Positions 44,403 to 58,000 of a stretch of 64,000 nt of DNA are shown here, piece by piece. Both the position numbers and the translations under genes were made by a program. Within the stretch, counting starts at the first letter, position 1, and the number at the start of each line of letters is the position of its first letter. The notes beneath the pieces are model-generated. The model searched no databases, was not told the DNA's origin, and was given only the letters and a program-made list of their open reading frames with translations. This DNA comes from Aculops lycopersici (taxonomy: Eukaryota; Arthropoda; Arachnida; Trombidiformes; Eriophyidae), in the NCBI GenBank assembly GCA_015350385.1, contig WNKI01000001.1:8666130-8730129 (forward strand), read 5' to 3'.

Positions 44403-44770
44403 GTTATTACTATTATTATGTTTACCATCTCGCTCGTTCGATTTGTTGCTGTTGCAGTTGCCCCTGTTTCCACCATTGTTGCTATTGCCTTTGGTCGTCC
44501 CTTTCGATAATGTGCCCGAGTAGACGTCGTGGTAGTTTCATTGGTTGCTGTTACTATTACGAATTCTGCCATTGCTGATTTGGCTGCAAGTCTAGTGGCC
44601 TTAACTATCTAATGAGTGGGACGAGGACAGCGTGAACTCCGGTATCGGAGTAGATGGAACTGTAATTTCAGATTACTCCTCGCCAGCTTATAGTTAGCCG
44701 AAATATGTATTTAGTTGTTCGTTTGGGTGAGGCAACGATGGCTCGCGAGCCCGTGAAACAGCTGGCAGTC

Positions 44771-44816
44771 TTTCTACTGCCTCATATATATATATATATA
44801 TATGAGGCAGTAGAAA
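44771..44816. repeat. Perfect AT-centred palindrome
   Basis: 46 bp that equal their own reverse complement: arms TTTCTACTGCCTCAT and its complement around an alternating AT core. A further AT run and another copy of the arm (GCATGAGGCAGTAT at about 44843-44856) follow directly. It could extrude as a cruciform. Confidence 0.85.
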
Positions 44817-45018
44817 TACTATACTATATATATATATATATATGCATGAGGCAGTATGGATATATATATACAAGCATGAAGTTAAACTTAAAGCTGCATT
44901 AGGGCAAACTATAGAATTGCTTCGGCATCCTTGGTGACGAAACTTTTCATCACAATCCAACTAACAAATCCTTTGAAAATACATTCACATCGCTCAGGCT
45001 AGCACAACGGCCAAGGTC

Positions 45019-45165
45019 ATGAAGTCAGTTGCTTCACTGGTTATGCTGGCGCTGGTTGCTCATTGTTGGCAGTGTGTCTTCACCTACTACGACGACAACA
45101 ATGGAAAAATGAGTGGGTATTATGATTGTGGTATTAGCAGGATCGAAAGAGAGATTTTAGTGTAG
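45019..45165 (+). CDS. Possible small secreted peptide
   Basis: An ATG opens a 48-codon frame whose first 20 residues look like a signal peptide (MKSVASLVMLALVAHCWQC), followed by a short polar tail with Tyr, Asp and Asn (FTYYDDNNGKMSGYYDCG). It is too short for standard gene calls. It may be a first exon of a spliced gene or a chance frame; no family is recognised. Confidence 0.3.
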   Translation: MKSVASLVMLALVAHCWQCVFTYYDDNNGKMSGYYDCGISRIEREILV

Positions 45166-46045
45166 CTGTATAAACTCTTAGCTGATTTCTGAAGCGCTTG
45201 TCGCGTATCTCTCTAACTCGCTGAGTCCCTCGACCACCTGTTTGAAGAAAAGGAGTGATACACGCGAAGTCTTGAAAGTCGAACCAAAATTTTGCAAGAT
45301 CTCTTTTTTACCTCACAAATCACTACTATCGTCACAATGACAACAACGACAATATATTGATATTGTTGAAAAACTGTAGCCACCGTGAAAATAACTCCGT
45401 CCGACGACAGGACACCAACACATCTGAACAAGAGGCCGCTAATGCTGATGAAGACGTCATTGTCGTCTAACAATAATCAAAAAGATCACGCAGCGCTGTC
45501 GGGTGGTGGTGGCGGAGAGAGAGCTGCAAGCGCCCACTGAGGACGCCACCAAATCGCGCTGGTGATGCTCGCCTCTGGCAAGGCGCTTTTGCCAAGACGC
45601 GCGCGCTGCAGGTGAGCTTGCAGTACCTCTATTCAACTTGGCGCAAGCAATTCATCCATCATTCTTTTGGGCATCTTTGACGCTGCCTCTCCTTGTGGTG
45701 CAGAAAATATTGAAAATTGAACGAGGAAACTGATACTCGAATTTACGCTGGGCACGGTTATTTTTTGTAAAGATTGACAACAAAATATCAAGAGCTACAA
45801 GTTTACGTCGCTAAGAAGGAGATGAATTCAATCTTCGACAACACTCACATCAGTTGTAAGTTTTAGCGATTCAACAGACTTCAAGTGAACAACTAATTCA
45901 TAGGTACAGACTGAGAAAGGGAACGCAATCGAGATAGTTGCATCAAAACTAAATAAATAAATTTCAAGTCCGACATCCTTACAAACAGATCAAGAGCAAC
46001 AAGAGCAAGCGATTCAATTAGTTCGTTTGTCCAGTAGCAATCGGG

Positions 46046-46809
46046 ATGAGTAGTTGGTTTAAATATATCGCCTTCGATCTTTGGTCGGAGCTAGGCGACC
46101 CGGAAACAGAAAGTGAGTTATCTAAACAAACTAAGCGAACTTCAACACCTATCTATTCCTCGGCTCTATCACATCCTTCCGATATGGACTAGACTTTTGG
46201 GGTTGCGGCGAGGCGTTGAGCTACAACAAGCGAGATCTTATGCTTCATTATGGCCACCTGTTCTTCCATACCAGGTATCTAGAATTCTTCGACACATTCT
46301 TCTTCATTTTGCGAAAGAAGAACTCGCAAATATCCTTTTTGCACGTGTTCCATCATGGAGTTGTGCCAACATTGATGTACATTGGCCTTAAATTCTACCC
46401 ATTACCAACTAATGGCTTGTTGCCAACTACAAACATGTTCGTGCATATCATAATGTACGCTTACTATGGACTTGCAACCTTCGGTCCGAGTCTGCAGAAG
46501 TACCTATGGTGGAAGAAATACCTAACCACAATGCAAATTAGTCAGTTTGCTCTCTTCCTGATACATTGCGCTCAGCCTCTATTGTTCATGGGATCGCCAG
46601 GTTGCAACTTCCCACCGGGATTAATTATGATCAACATCGACATCGGGCTTACCTTTTTAACACTGTTCGTCTCCTTCTATAGACAAACCTATCTGAACCA
46701 AGCGACAGCAAAGACACGGGTGAAATTAGCGACAAACGGAGTAAGTAAGACCAGCACGGGCCATAGTAACAACAACAACGTAGATGCCGACAAAACAAAG
46801 GTAATCTAG
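46046..46809 (+). CDS. ELOVL-type very-long-chain fatty acid elongase, probably lacking one exon
   Basis: ELOVL enzymes carry out the condensation step of fatty-acid elongation in the ER. Exon 1 (46046-46112) encodes the family N-terminus with DLWSELGDPETE and ends at a strong donor (A/GTGAGT). Coding homology resumes at 46136 with NFNTYLFLGS, then FWGCGEALSYN, EFFDTFFFILRKKNSQISFL, the catalytic histidine box HVFHHG, MYAYYG and YLWWKKYLTTMQ, all ELOVL signatures closest to the ELOVL1/7 type. The C-terminus is polar. Only 23 bp separate the two parts; the frame fits if these 23 bp are spliced out (GTGAGT...CTAAG). Even then the product is 246 aa and lacks about 45 residues that contain membrane segment 1 in relatives. 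A real deletion, a missing exon in the assembly or an unusual protein are all possible. Confidence 0.82.
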
Positions 46810-48698
46810 GAAGTTCTTGAAACTGCAGTCAGACTGGGATCCAATCGGCTAGTGATAGATTCAGAGCAATTCAGCTACTTGAGCTTCAGGATAGATACAA
46901 ATCGTACCAAACAGGGAATATAGCTCAAGAGAGACTACCATACATACTATCGGATACATTCACGAAAAGAAATACACACCTGTTGTTATAGGGAGACTGA
47001 TTACAAAAATTTGTAGTAAATTACTCAATAGGAGAATCGTTTTAATATAATTAGGTTTAATTTTCAGATTATTGTTTATGAATCTGCCTTGACTGTACAT
47101 ATTTCGTCGCATGCAATAGATTGGAATAATCAAACTTCGGAGTAGGCTATACTAGAAAGGCTAGTTGCTTGTTACGAGCTATATTTCGTCGTGCGGTTGG
47201 GCAGATGAGCGTGATGACATCAGCGAAAGAATAAATCACAAATATCAAAGAGATTAATTGTACTGGATAACAATACACAGGGAAACTAACTACATGCGTC
47301 TCGATAGAGTTATTAACCGTTCTACTCGAAACGCCACCGATGCCATCTCGTTCCTCGTATCATAGGGCCAATTTGTTGTATTACTAGTTTTCAAACCAAT
47401 GACTAGCTTGCTGCGATTTTTCATATTTCACATCCATTGATTGAATAATGATTGTCAAATCTTTTTATTCTTTAGAGATAAAAAGATCGACCATCATTTG
47501 GATGTGGCCCATGCCACACTCAAAACAAGTTTCTGAATGAATCTATTATCATTACTGTTGCTCCTGTCTTTTAGATCATGTCTAATCCTGTTGCTTTTCA
47601 ATAGTACTGAAGACTAATAATATACATTCGTCTGCCTTCCACCACTGATTGTTTTCGTAAATATTAGTTCAAAAACTCGTTTCACCTCGATTGAATTCAC
47701 TAGCTTGGTTGGAGGTGAGATGCAAATTGACTTGAATATCAATCCGAGTCAATGGCCGATAGAGCGGACAATCATTTAAATTGCGTTAGATGCAGCAGCG
47801 GCGGCAGCAGCAGTAGACACAGACTTATCGAGGAAGAAATTTGGCGAGCGAATTGTGTTTTAGTACGAGTGAGTGGCTGCGTGATTCAACAACAGCCGCA
47901 ACTACAACCACAACAACAACAACAACCTCGACAAATTCTCTATCGGATTTGCAAAATTTAGTGCGCAAATTTGTATTTCGATTCTGCTAAGCCGCTGCAC
48001 TATTTGAGCACAGTTCGCTTGCCGCTCATGGATCATGCAATGCGTGAGTCCGCGTTCCCTGGTCCTGTCGCCGCCGCCATTGCTGCCGCTGCTCCCTTAG
48101 CCTCTGCGTCTAACACACGCTTTTCAAAACAACTAAAGGAGCGAACATTTTTTCGCATGATTTGCCACTGCTACTCCTGCCACCACTACCGCTGCCGCGT
48201 TACATCTGCTTCAGCGGCATCCGATGAGATACGCGTTCGAGCTGCCCCACTACTAACTTATTAATATAACTATTCCTAAATCAAATCAGTTCATCTATTG
48301 CAAAAACTGAACTAAATATTCTATATTCTCTCCTAATATATTGGAGTAAATCTCTATCGTCAACTCGTATTAGTTGTATAGAGGTTTGCAAAGTGCAAGG
48401 ACGAAGAAGACTGACGAACTGTGAGTACGCGAAAGTAGCATCGGTTGCGGAACACGCGAACACCAAGACAACGAAATTGCAAGAGAACTCATCTAAAAAC
48501 AACTCGATCCAAGATAGATCTTGACATCCACTAAGCCAAACACCTCATTACTGAGAGACAAATTCCAAGTCTGAGTTCAACATAAGCGCAGAAATTGATA
48601 TTTACCGATAAAGACAGTTATTGAGAGTCTTGCTTATTGAAGCAACACCACGCACTTCGCACCGAAGGTTCAATCAAAACAACCTTGTCCTGAGGGTA
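46810..48698. other. Intergenic between elongase and the Dve/SATB-type gene
   Basis: 1.9 kb. The left part is probably the elongase 3' UTR (AATAAA at 47230-47235) and the right part the 5' UTR of the Dve/SATB-type gene. Open frames at 47752-47961 and 47971-48264 contain Gln and Ala runs but no domain; they are not called. Confidence 0.5.
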
Positions 48699-49008
48699 AT
48701 GGATCTAAACAATGCTCTCATGGAGAGCATAACCAGTATGTCTGAATACTTTGTAGCAGCAAACACTCGAACCTCTTTTACTGACTTGGCGAATGAATCC
48801 AACCCTCTGGCTTCCATATCTAGCACTCCAACTTCATCTGGTCAATCCGATCGAATTCATCAATTTGTAGCCACAACCTCATCCTCGTCGGACCCGTTGG
48901 CTTCCCCTCCATCTCTAAGTATGTCGCAGAAACACATGAACAGTAATCAGAGTGGAAACCAACACCACAACAACAATATTCATCAACATCAACACAGCAT
49001 ACATATTC

Positions 49009-49039
<31 letters not shown>

Positions 49040-52000
49040 GCAACAGCAACAACAACAACAACACGACAATAACCTCAATCATCACCATCCGCAGTCATCA
49101 TCCAACCATCACAACTCCTCATCGGCAGGATCAACATCGATGCCAAACTTACATTCCACATCATGTAATCAGAGTCACAATCATAATCACAATAACCAAT
49201 ATCATCACAACAATATTGGAAACTTCACGAACAACCTAAGCACAAGTCCAGGGGTTAATAATGTGCAGATGACAAGCAGTAGACCATCCCAACCAACTAG
49301 AACGCAAATTCCAATCCATTGTTACATCGAGCAACTAGATGCTTGTGCGAAGATACCAGGATATCAATCGACATTGAATGACCACGACCTATTCGCAACT
49401 AGCAACGATCATCATCTTCAATCCAATGGGAATAGGTCACAGGCAAATAATAATCTCCATCAACACTCTCACCCGCCATTACTGCAGTCGAAATTGGCCT
49501 TGGAGTCAGTGACGAATTGCAGCGATCTCAATAATGGTCACTCATCTCAAGATACGAGCACAAGCAATCTCTATAATGATAGGGATGTCAGCTCAATAGC
49601 ATCAATCAACTCATTACAAAACTCGTCAAACAACAATAATGGCAGAGATAACAATAACGGCAGTATTGATCTGGATGATCTCGACGGACTCGATGCAAAC
49701 CTAGACCATCTTGGATCAACCTCTCCTCTGACGAGTAGCTTCAACAATATCGAAACAAACACACCAAACAGGCTTACTATGATAAACTGTCACAGGCCTT
49801 CTACCTCATTAAGCAATCATCGTTTCCAATCTTGTAGAGAAACTTACGCAATCGTCACATCGAACGTCTTGTACATAGATTTAGTTAGAACTGTACTCTT
49901 ACAACTTGGTTACTCCGCAATGGATCTTATCAATGCCAAAGGTAAGTAATGTTTCACAATCCCTAAATATTTTTTCTCCTTATGAAGGCTGATTGTATTG
50001 TATTTGGTATCCTTCGAAGTCCATAGCTTGCTCATACAAAGCTAAAAACGATAGGAAAACCACTGCCAGTATGATACCTACGTTTTGCAGGGCGAAAATT
50101 TGTAAGGTAGATTTTATATCCTTTCTTATAGCGTTTTCGATGGATCTATTCATTTCCTTCATAACATCAACCAAAGCCATATACAGAAATATACCACCTG
50201 CTGCACAAAATATATAAGGTGTAGCATCCTCGGTGGCATCACTCAAGAGTATGCCCACAACGAGTCCAGGAAATAGAGCACACGCAGAGAGGAAGGTGCA
50301 TAGCAACGATTGTTGCATACTCATTCCCGCTCTTATGAGGACTGCAAAGGTACCTAGTCTATGAGTTACCTCTTCCAACATGACCGCCACAGAGATGGAG
50401 ATTCCTGCCAAAATGTTGCGCTCGAATGCAGCTCCGATGGATAGTCCGTCTATCACGTTCAGCACTGCATCACCAAATACTATCATCCAAGCAACGGTGT
50501 CCACCGACATTCTTACGGCGTTGTCTTGATCTTGGCGGCCAGCAGCCACATCCGAGACGCCTGTCGAGCGAGGTTGCAGGTAACCCCTTTCTATACGAGA
50601 CCCTTCCCGTAATCCATGACGATGCGACATTCCGCGATGGTATAACATTGTTTCTATCTCATGTTGCTTCAACCGACGATCAGCCGACACTTTTCTGCCT
50701 AAAGGAATCTTGCTCAACAATGAGTTTGATCCCAATAATCTATTCTTCTTTGCCGACAAAGGTGGATAGATCCCCTTTCTCAATTTCCTTGTGCTTTCTG
50801 GCAAAGTAGAGTTAACCCTCATAAATCTACTAGAGTTATAGTCTTCATTTATTACCTGATCTTCTGGTATATGTGTTTGCACAGCATGGACAGGTGAAAA
50901 TTGCTTTTGTACATACTTTAAGCATCTGATCAACCTTTGACGAGCTTCGACAGATTGGACTGCATTCAAAGAAATCGAGTCCATATCAGTGCCATTGTTA
51001 CCCGATAAGGCTTCATCTTCTTGTTCCTTCGTATTTCGGCCAGATTTCAACCTTCTTTTATCACTGTCGGGGGACTTTCTCGACTTTGATTTGTTCATCT
51101 TTTTTCTGGTTGAATTTTTATCACTGATTTTACCCACAGTTTTCATCGATCTATCATCTAGGTAATCGGGTTCAGTATTGTCATAGAAGTTACCCTCGTT
51201 CGAGTTCTTACTGTTAGATTTACTCCAGACCTTCTTCATTTTTGCCACGCGATTCGAACCTAGCTCAAATGAAGGATTGAATATTTTATTTGTTCTTGAG
51301 CCATCTCCAATGACTTCTCGGCTTACAGATGGGAATCCATATGAGTAGTCCATATCAATCAACGAGGCTCTACTTCTTCGCATTTTCGCCCGCATCTCTT
51401 TTACTATCTTGATTATCCTTTCGCACAAGTAGCAAAGATAAATCCCAAAAAAGACAACAAATATTCTCCAGAAGTACTTGTGGTAGTTCTCGTCAACTAG
51501 ACCAAATGCTTGTGGAAACATATGTAGTGTTGCGCTTCCTGAAAGACCACCTACAGCTAAACCCTCAAACAAAGTCAATATTCTCCTTCTTGTTGTTTTC
51601 TTAACAAACGGTAGTACAATTAGTCCTCCCATTGAGACCACAATCGATAAGATGACAAACAATAGAGAAAAAATCCAAACCTTCTCAATCGAAGGTTCCG
51701 TCAACTTGAGTCGAATCTTCAATAGCTGTTCGTCTACATTTCCATGTGGTTGAATTGAACCCGAGTTTATTCTTCCATTGCTACTATATACAGTTTGAGT
51801 TTTGAGCTTCTTGTGCAATTTTTGAGGCTTCTTCGAGCCAAGATCATCAGAATTCTGTAAGTTCTTCAACAACTGAGTCTCTCTTAACAAAGTATTGAGA
51901 CTAATTGAATTGTTCACATTTGATTTAATCGTAGAACTCTCGACTTCGCCCTGCACTTTGCTGGACCGTTGACCAGAGATTAATTCTGATTCCGGTCTTG

Positions 52001-55000
52001 TGTTTAAGGGATTGATGGATTTGTGACAAAGTTGATTCATAATTCTAAACAACATGATTGGACATAATCGAACGAGTGCCTTATCAAAGGTGTTCGCTGA
52101 AGGTGGTAGGACTTTGACGAGATTGTCCATAGACAAACAATCACTAGTGAAAGCCTGACAGACTTGCAAAGAGGACTTATAATATTGACCCATATCGTCC
52201 GTGTCACTAGGGTAGGTGGTGTTGTCATTTAGCCTGTTGTTGATAGAATCCGAAGATTGACGTTTTATTCTATCTATATTATCATTTCGCATTGGCTTCT
52301 CGCAGCGCACCTGTATCTCTTCAAAGGTGGGAAATATGCCCAAAATATCTGCTGACACTGATTTAAACGGTTTCCTTAGGCCAGTGTACAGTGTTTCCAT
52401 CAAACTATTGAGATACCTGCCATCGATTCCATCAGCCGAATCTCCAGGTAGACTATCAGTTTTGATGAGCACAAGTTTAGTCACTTGCTCGATTCCCTCG
52501 ATGGTATCCAAGTCAATCTCATCACCGAACCAAGGTGCATCTATGCCTTTTGATCCATGCAAATTTTCCACAGCATTTCTAGTATGCCGCCATCTGAGGG
52601 CCAATGTTCCAATTGAAGTACAATATGGGATCAATAACACGAACCACAATAGACCACAATGACCCCTAAGCTTCTTCATATCTTGCCGTAAATAGTTATC
52701 AATGAACAAAGATTAATTATACGACTTGTTTGCATAATAATTATGATAGATTGTTTTGGAAACATTATTACATAGTCTGGTAGAATCGATCATGCAATCA
52801 TCGCCTAGGACGAGGCAATAGCGAGTTAATCGTCATTTTCTTGTATATTGACAGGCACGAGGTTCGTTGGCTCTTAGCCCTCTATACAATCTTAGAATCT
52901 AGACCATTGTACCGAGACAAGGCAAAGTTTTATTTGTGCTGCTATTTCAGCCATCGACTTCAGTTGTCGCCATCTTACGCCATCGAGGCAAACCCGACAA
53001 CTTTAGCGACGGCAACCGATACCAAAACAACTCAGACCCTTTTAATCCCAACATAACCTTGCAGATTGTGTTGAGATAAGAGAGTGTATACTCTAGTTGA
53101 TCTAGAGAGGAAACGGACAAATCATTTGTTGTCACACGGCAGCCTACAAAGATCTGACAAGGGCTTCTATGTATGAAATCAACACTCGAAATCTTAACCA
53201 ATATACAATCTGTGGACCTCACACTAATCAATGATAACTTCCTATCCCCCTCTGCAATATTCAGCCACTATTCAGATAAAAAATTGGAAACCCCTAGCGT
53301 TAGATCAGGTAACAGAAGACAAGAGAGCAACAGTTGGCGAAGTTCTTGGCGATATATCAACCTTCGTGACTCTTAGAATAAGATTATACAGGTAAGTAAC
53401 GAATATACTACATCAAAGATGAAATGGGGTTTTTCTTTCACTATTTCTACCGGCCCAAAAGTTCAAAGTTCAACGTTTGCATATGACTTGTTATTGCATG
53501 TACGTTTCGACTAGATTTTTCTATCTCATGAATCAGACAAAAGGATGCGTAGTTGTGGCATAATGTATGTAACTATCGGCATATTATTCAATGAGTCAAA
53601 CTGCCCCAAACCAGTCGTTCCAAAGAATAACTTTTGTTTGCTAAAATCTTGAACAACTATCTAATCTACGTCGCCAATATGCTCCAGTGCGAAGATATTG
53701 TCGCTGAGATAAGACGAAAGCGCGAGTCTTGAGAGTCGTGACTTATCATCATCTTCCATTCGCACACTCGTAGTATGGTATCGATCATCATCATCATCAT
53801 CATCATCATCATAGTCGTCGTCTTCGTCCTCAACTTTATCATGGACGAGCGATTATTCGTCCACTCAAATCACAGAAGATTAATTCGTCGCATAAAATCA
53901 GATTTACAAGACAGTTGGCGCCTATCCGCCACAAGCCACGACGCCGAGCGCTGTGGTCGCCATCTACAACCTCTTGCAACTGCCCAATGCTATGGCCGCC
54001 GTCTCAATCTTATTGCATTCTCGTCAGGAGCCGGACGAATGATAATTAGACACGGTATTTGCAATAGCACTGGTGCTGTCGGTGCAAGTCCCGCGATGGT
54101 TTATGACTCGATCTGAATTCTCCCTATCTTATATTCTCCGCGCGTTCGTCTTCCTCCCCTCAATGAGCCCAAAATGATAAAACCAATACAAACAACAGAA
54201 ATTATCAGTATTGGTATTGACGGTTCGCACTCTACATACTCAATTATGATTGCCCTCATGTCGCGGAGGGCAATCATCATCATCATAATTGCTAAGTTGC
54301 TGGACCAATCAATTATAATGTTCGATTCTTGGGAGCAGCTAGAAGTTTCGGCGTTAGGAAGATTGAAAGAGAGTGAGCGAAAGATAAGTAAGCGATCTGG
54401 TTAGTGGTTTTCTTTTAGCTGATTAAGCCGATCATAATTATCTAGGTATCGATGGTTGTGGTGGTAGTACTGGAGGCGGCTCCGACCACGACCGCGGATA
54501 AACATTAATCAGCAGACGCTTATGGTTCATTGCCACGACAACAAGTGGGGTTAATTAACAAACACTAGAGCCACTCGGGATCTCCTACCCAAAATTTTGT
54601 ACATTGTCTATGGATAGGTTTCTACTACTACCACTACTACTACAACCACCACAAATATCATCAATAACAAGAACCACCATCGTGGACACCAATCGAAATA
54701 ATTTTATTAATTATAATTACTTCTTGATGGTATTTGTCAATAAATGATCATTCAGAAGAGGACTAGGGAGCTTGAGTTGATCGAGTCGCGTCGATTCAAG
54801 ATGACAATATGGCATTAGAAGTATGGAGAGTAATATGGTGTTGCATGAGGATGAGAAGCTCCATCGTGATGGCAATGATGATGATGATGACAGTGGTTGG
54901 TGGTTGTTGTGTCGCGATTATTGTCGCAGTGATTGTTGGTGCGGTTATTGTTGCGGCTCTGGCGATGGCGGAGTCGTCGACAGGCTCGTTGAATGGTGTG

Positions 55001-58000
55001 TCTAGCACACAAGTGATGATTGTCTTGATTTCAGTCTGGCTGCGCAGACAGAAACCTCCTACGGAACAAGTAGAGAATTATTTTCATCTATGATGAAAGT
55101 GCAAACAGGCAGCAGCAGCAGTAGGGGGAGCACAGCAGTGACAACTAACCACGACGCCGACGCCGCAGCAAAGTCAGCAAGCCACAACTTCTGCTCGCTA
55201 TCTAGCTAACTAGCTTGCCAATCAAGTTGCCGGTTGGGTGGCTAGTCAGCCAGATACTGGAGTCGGCCAGCGAAATGGGGAGTAAAATCATATTTGCGAC
55301 GCTGGGCAATCATATGTATTTTGTGACTTTTTGCGTCGTTGAGTTAGCAGGTGATTAAACGAGAGATGATAGATCATTTATCTTTCTCAATTCACCACTG
55401 CCACTAAGATGGCCTGGCTAACCAATATAGCACTCCCATCCCGTCCAATCGTTCGGTGGCTGTGGTTGTTGTTGTTGTTGTTGTTGGAGTTGTTGCTGGT
55501 TGTGGTGTTGGTTTGTCAGTGCCACACAACCAATTGTCTAATAGTCTTCTTTTTCTTTATGTGATCTTTCTACTCGCGCGCACTTGCACTTGCAACTGCT
55601 GCCATCTTCTCTCTGATCATTATTTACTTCCCCACTACTACAACCACCACCACCACTGATACTAAACTCGTATCCCGGCCACTACACCACCAACTACTAC
55701 TACTACTCTACTCCGATGGTTGATTCGACTCTCGACGAGCTTATTTTATATGCCAATCATTAATACTACTCAGCTATGTGGTGTTATTGCAATTCTAAAT
55801 GAGATAAGCTAAGTTCATCAACGCGTTATCACCGTCGTCGTGGCTGCCGTGGCATTTGAAGTTTTAGCAGAGATAGAGGATAGAGAGTGATCAACTTAGT
55901 ATTTGTATGATAGTCGTAGTAGTAGTAGCAGTAGAAATAGTGGTTGTCGACGTCGCAGTCATCGTGTTGGCCCCTTTGCCCAGACCAATGAATATTAGAT
56001 GGCACCAACGACCACTAAGTGAGTGCAACGAGCAGCTTTAAGGCCAATGAATTTGTTACTTACACGAGTCATTATTATCACAAAAACATTATAACCTATA
56101 CTCGAGAATATATTTTGTAATTGCATGTTGTTTTTATAACATCATCGCTCTTCAACTCACGCATTCACTTAATCAAACATATAAGTTAAAAGTGTTACTT
56201 AGTTGAGAAAGTCTTTTTGTCTTTCAAGGTAGTTAGGTGATATAGCGAATATAAGTTAATAATAATAATGAAGATAACAGCGCAAACAAGTCGGGTTCGT
56301 ACGAGTTTTGATCCGGAGCAGGAGTTGCCGAAGCTACATCAATGGTTTGCAGAGAATCCACACCCGAGCAGGTTAACCCTTCAAATGTACGTCAAGGAGC
56401 TGAATAGTTTAAAGTCAAGGCAAACTCGCAAATTACTCGAGGTGCACAATCTATGTTATTGGTTTAAGAATGCTCGTGCTGCTTACAAGAGAGCAGAGTT
56501 GCGATTGAGAAAAAACAATAATAATAACACTAACAACAAAAGCAATAATGTAGGTAGCGATTTTAATGGCGCTAGCAGTACCAATAGCATCACCTTATTA
56601 GGGGGCCAAAGTCTCCAGCAACACCACCAACAGCAACTCTTGAGAAACTCGATTGATAGCAGTAGCAGCAGCACCAGCACTAGTAGTAGCACAAGTCCCG
56701 AATTGGCCGTTGTCAAGCTATCACAGTTGACTCAACAACAACCGCTAGGCTCTAGTCAACAAAATGAACAAGTGCCTTTGCATATAAACATCAGCCACGA
56801 CAAGCATAGCAACTTTCACGGGCACGGGGAGCCGAATTCCTGTGCACCAAACGCAAGCACTCTTATGTCGTCCAAGTCTCTACCTCAAATATCATCCGGT
56901 CTTCAAAACCACCAGACCAATCATCAGCTCCAATATCGGCAGTCGCCAGCAATGAAGTCGCCTGCATTAGATTATCATTCAAAGAGAGACAATCTATTAA
57001 ATAATATGCTACTAACTGCCGCTCAGGAGGAACTCAAATCAAATGGAACTATGAGTGAGAGTGAGAGGAGTAGTCCAAAGGGTGGCCATAATAATCTGCT
57101 AGTGACTCGTCGAAATCTACACTTGCCGTTGATGGATAATAATAATAACAATAACAACAACAAGTTGTTTGTCACTGGTGGCCAATTAGATAGTGCCACT
57201 AATCTCTCCTCTAGTGATAGCGAATTACCGAGAGCTAACTCTGCGTCACCAACTCTGGCAAACTCGATGTCAGCGGCAACAATGTCGCCCTCGTCGACAG
57301 CAGGTGGCGTTGGCTGTTTGACGCATCATCAACAGCAACAGCAACAACAACAGCAAACACATAATCAACTATCGCACCATCGACCACCACAAACCACTGC
57401 TCTGCAACCACCAATACCGACAGTAGCCACACCCACTGCTACTCACTTGAATAATATCGATCTATCCAATGCAGTCAATTGTTTGTTGAGCACTGCAACT
57501 AATTTCACGGCCGCAGCTGCGGCAGCCGCGGCGGCTGCAGCAGCTTCCACAACACTCACCTCAGGTGGGTTACCTGTGGCCGCGGCCAATGCCTTGTGGT
57601 CAGGATCGGCGGGTGCCGCTAGTTTGGTCACACCTCCCGCTGCACCGCCAAGTGTTCCGAGTGCACCTACATTAGCTGCTGCCACTGCACCGGCTATAAA
57701 TCAGTTGGCCACCGCAACACTTTTAAGCTCAATGAATCCTGGTACCCAAATGATTGATCCCACTAGCTTGGCGGCCGTTGTGGCCGCAATCAATGCGACT
57801 GGACGCAACCCTCTGGTTGGCGATCCGGCCGTGGCGGCTGTGGCCTCGGCGGCAGCCACAAACCTATTTGTTAGTCTTTTTTCGCCGCGTTTATTTTTGG
57901 ACTACCAACACTCGTCGTCTAAACACTGAGAACCCTAAACTTAACTGCGAACTTTTGGGCCCTAATTATTGCAATATTATTATTTTTATAAATTTTATTG

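Larger units (their letters stand above)
43047..46045. other. Intergenic with microsatellites and a palindrome
   Basis: 3 kb between ACBP (-) and the elongase gene (+). It holds a TTA microsatellite (44353-44402), a perfect AT-centred palindrome (44771-44816), further TA runs up to about 44870 and one short signal-peptide frame (45019-45165, listed separately). Other frames are compositional. Confidence 0.5.

Noticed and set aside
44300..44578. Plus-strand frame coding a poly-tyrosine run
   Set aside because: Produced by the TTA microsatellite; no domain and no splice or signal support.
46113..46192. An 80-bp intron ending at CTAG (46192) in the elongase gene
   Set aside because: Size and pyrimidine content are attractive, but 46136-46192 encodes NFNTYLFLGSITSFRYGL, which aligns with conserved ELOVL residues, so it is more likely coding.
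46113..46391. Plus-strand frame starting in the elongase exon 1/2 junction
   Set aside because: Different frame from the elongase; no homology, a shadow of the ELOVL coding sequence.
52841..53056. Frame upstream of ULD exon 2 as an additional exon
   Set aside because: Joining it to exon 1 in phase gives an immediate stop; ULD homology begins only at 53265.
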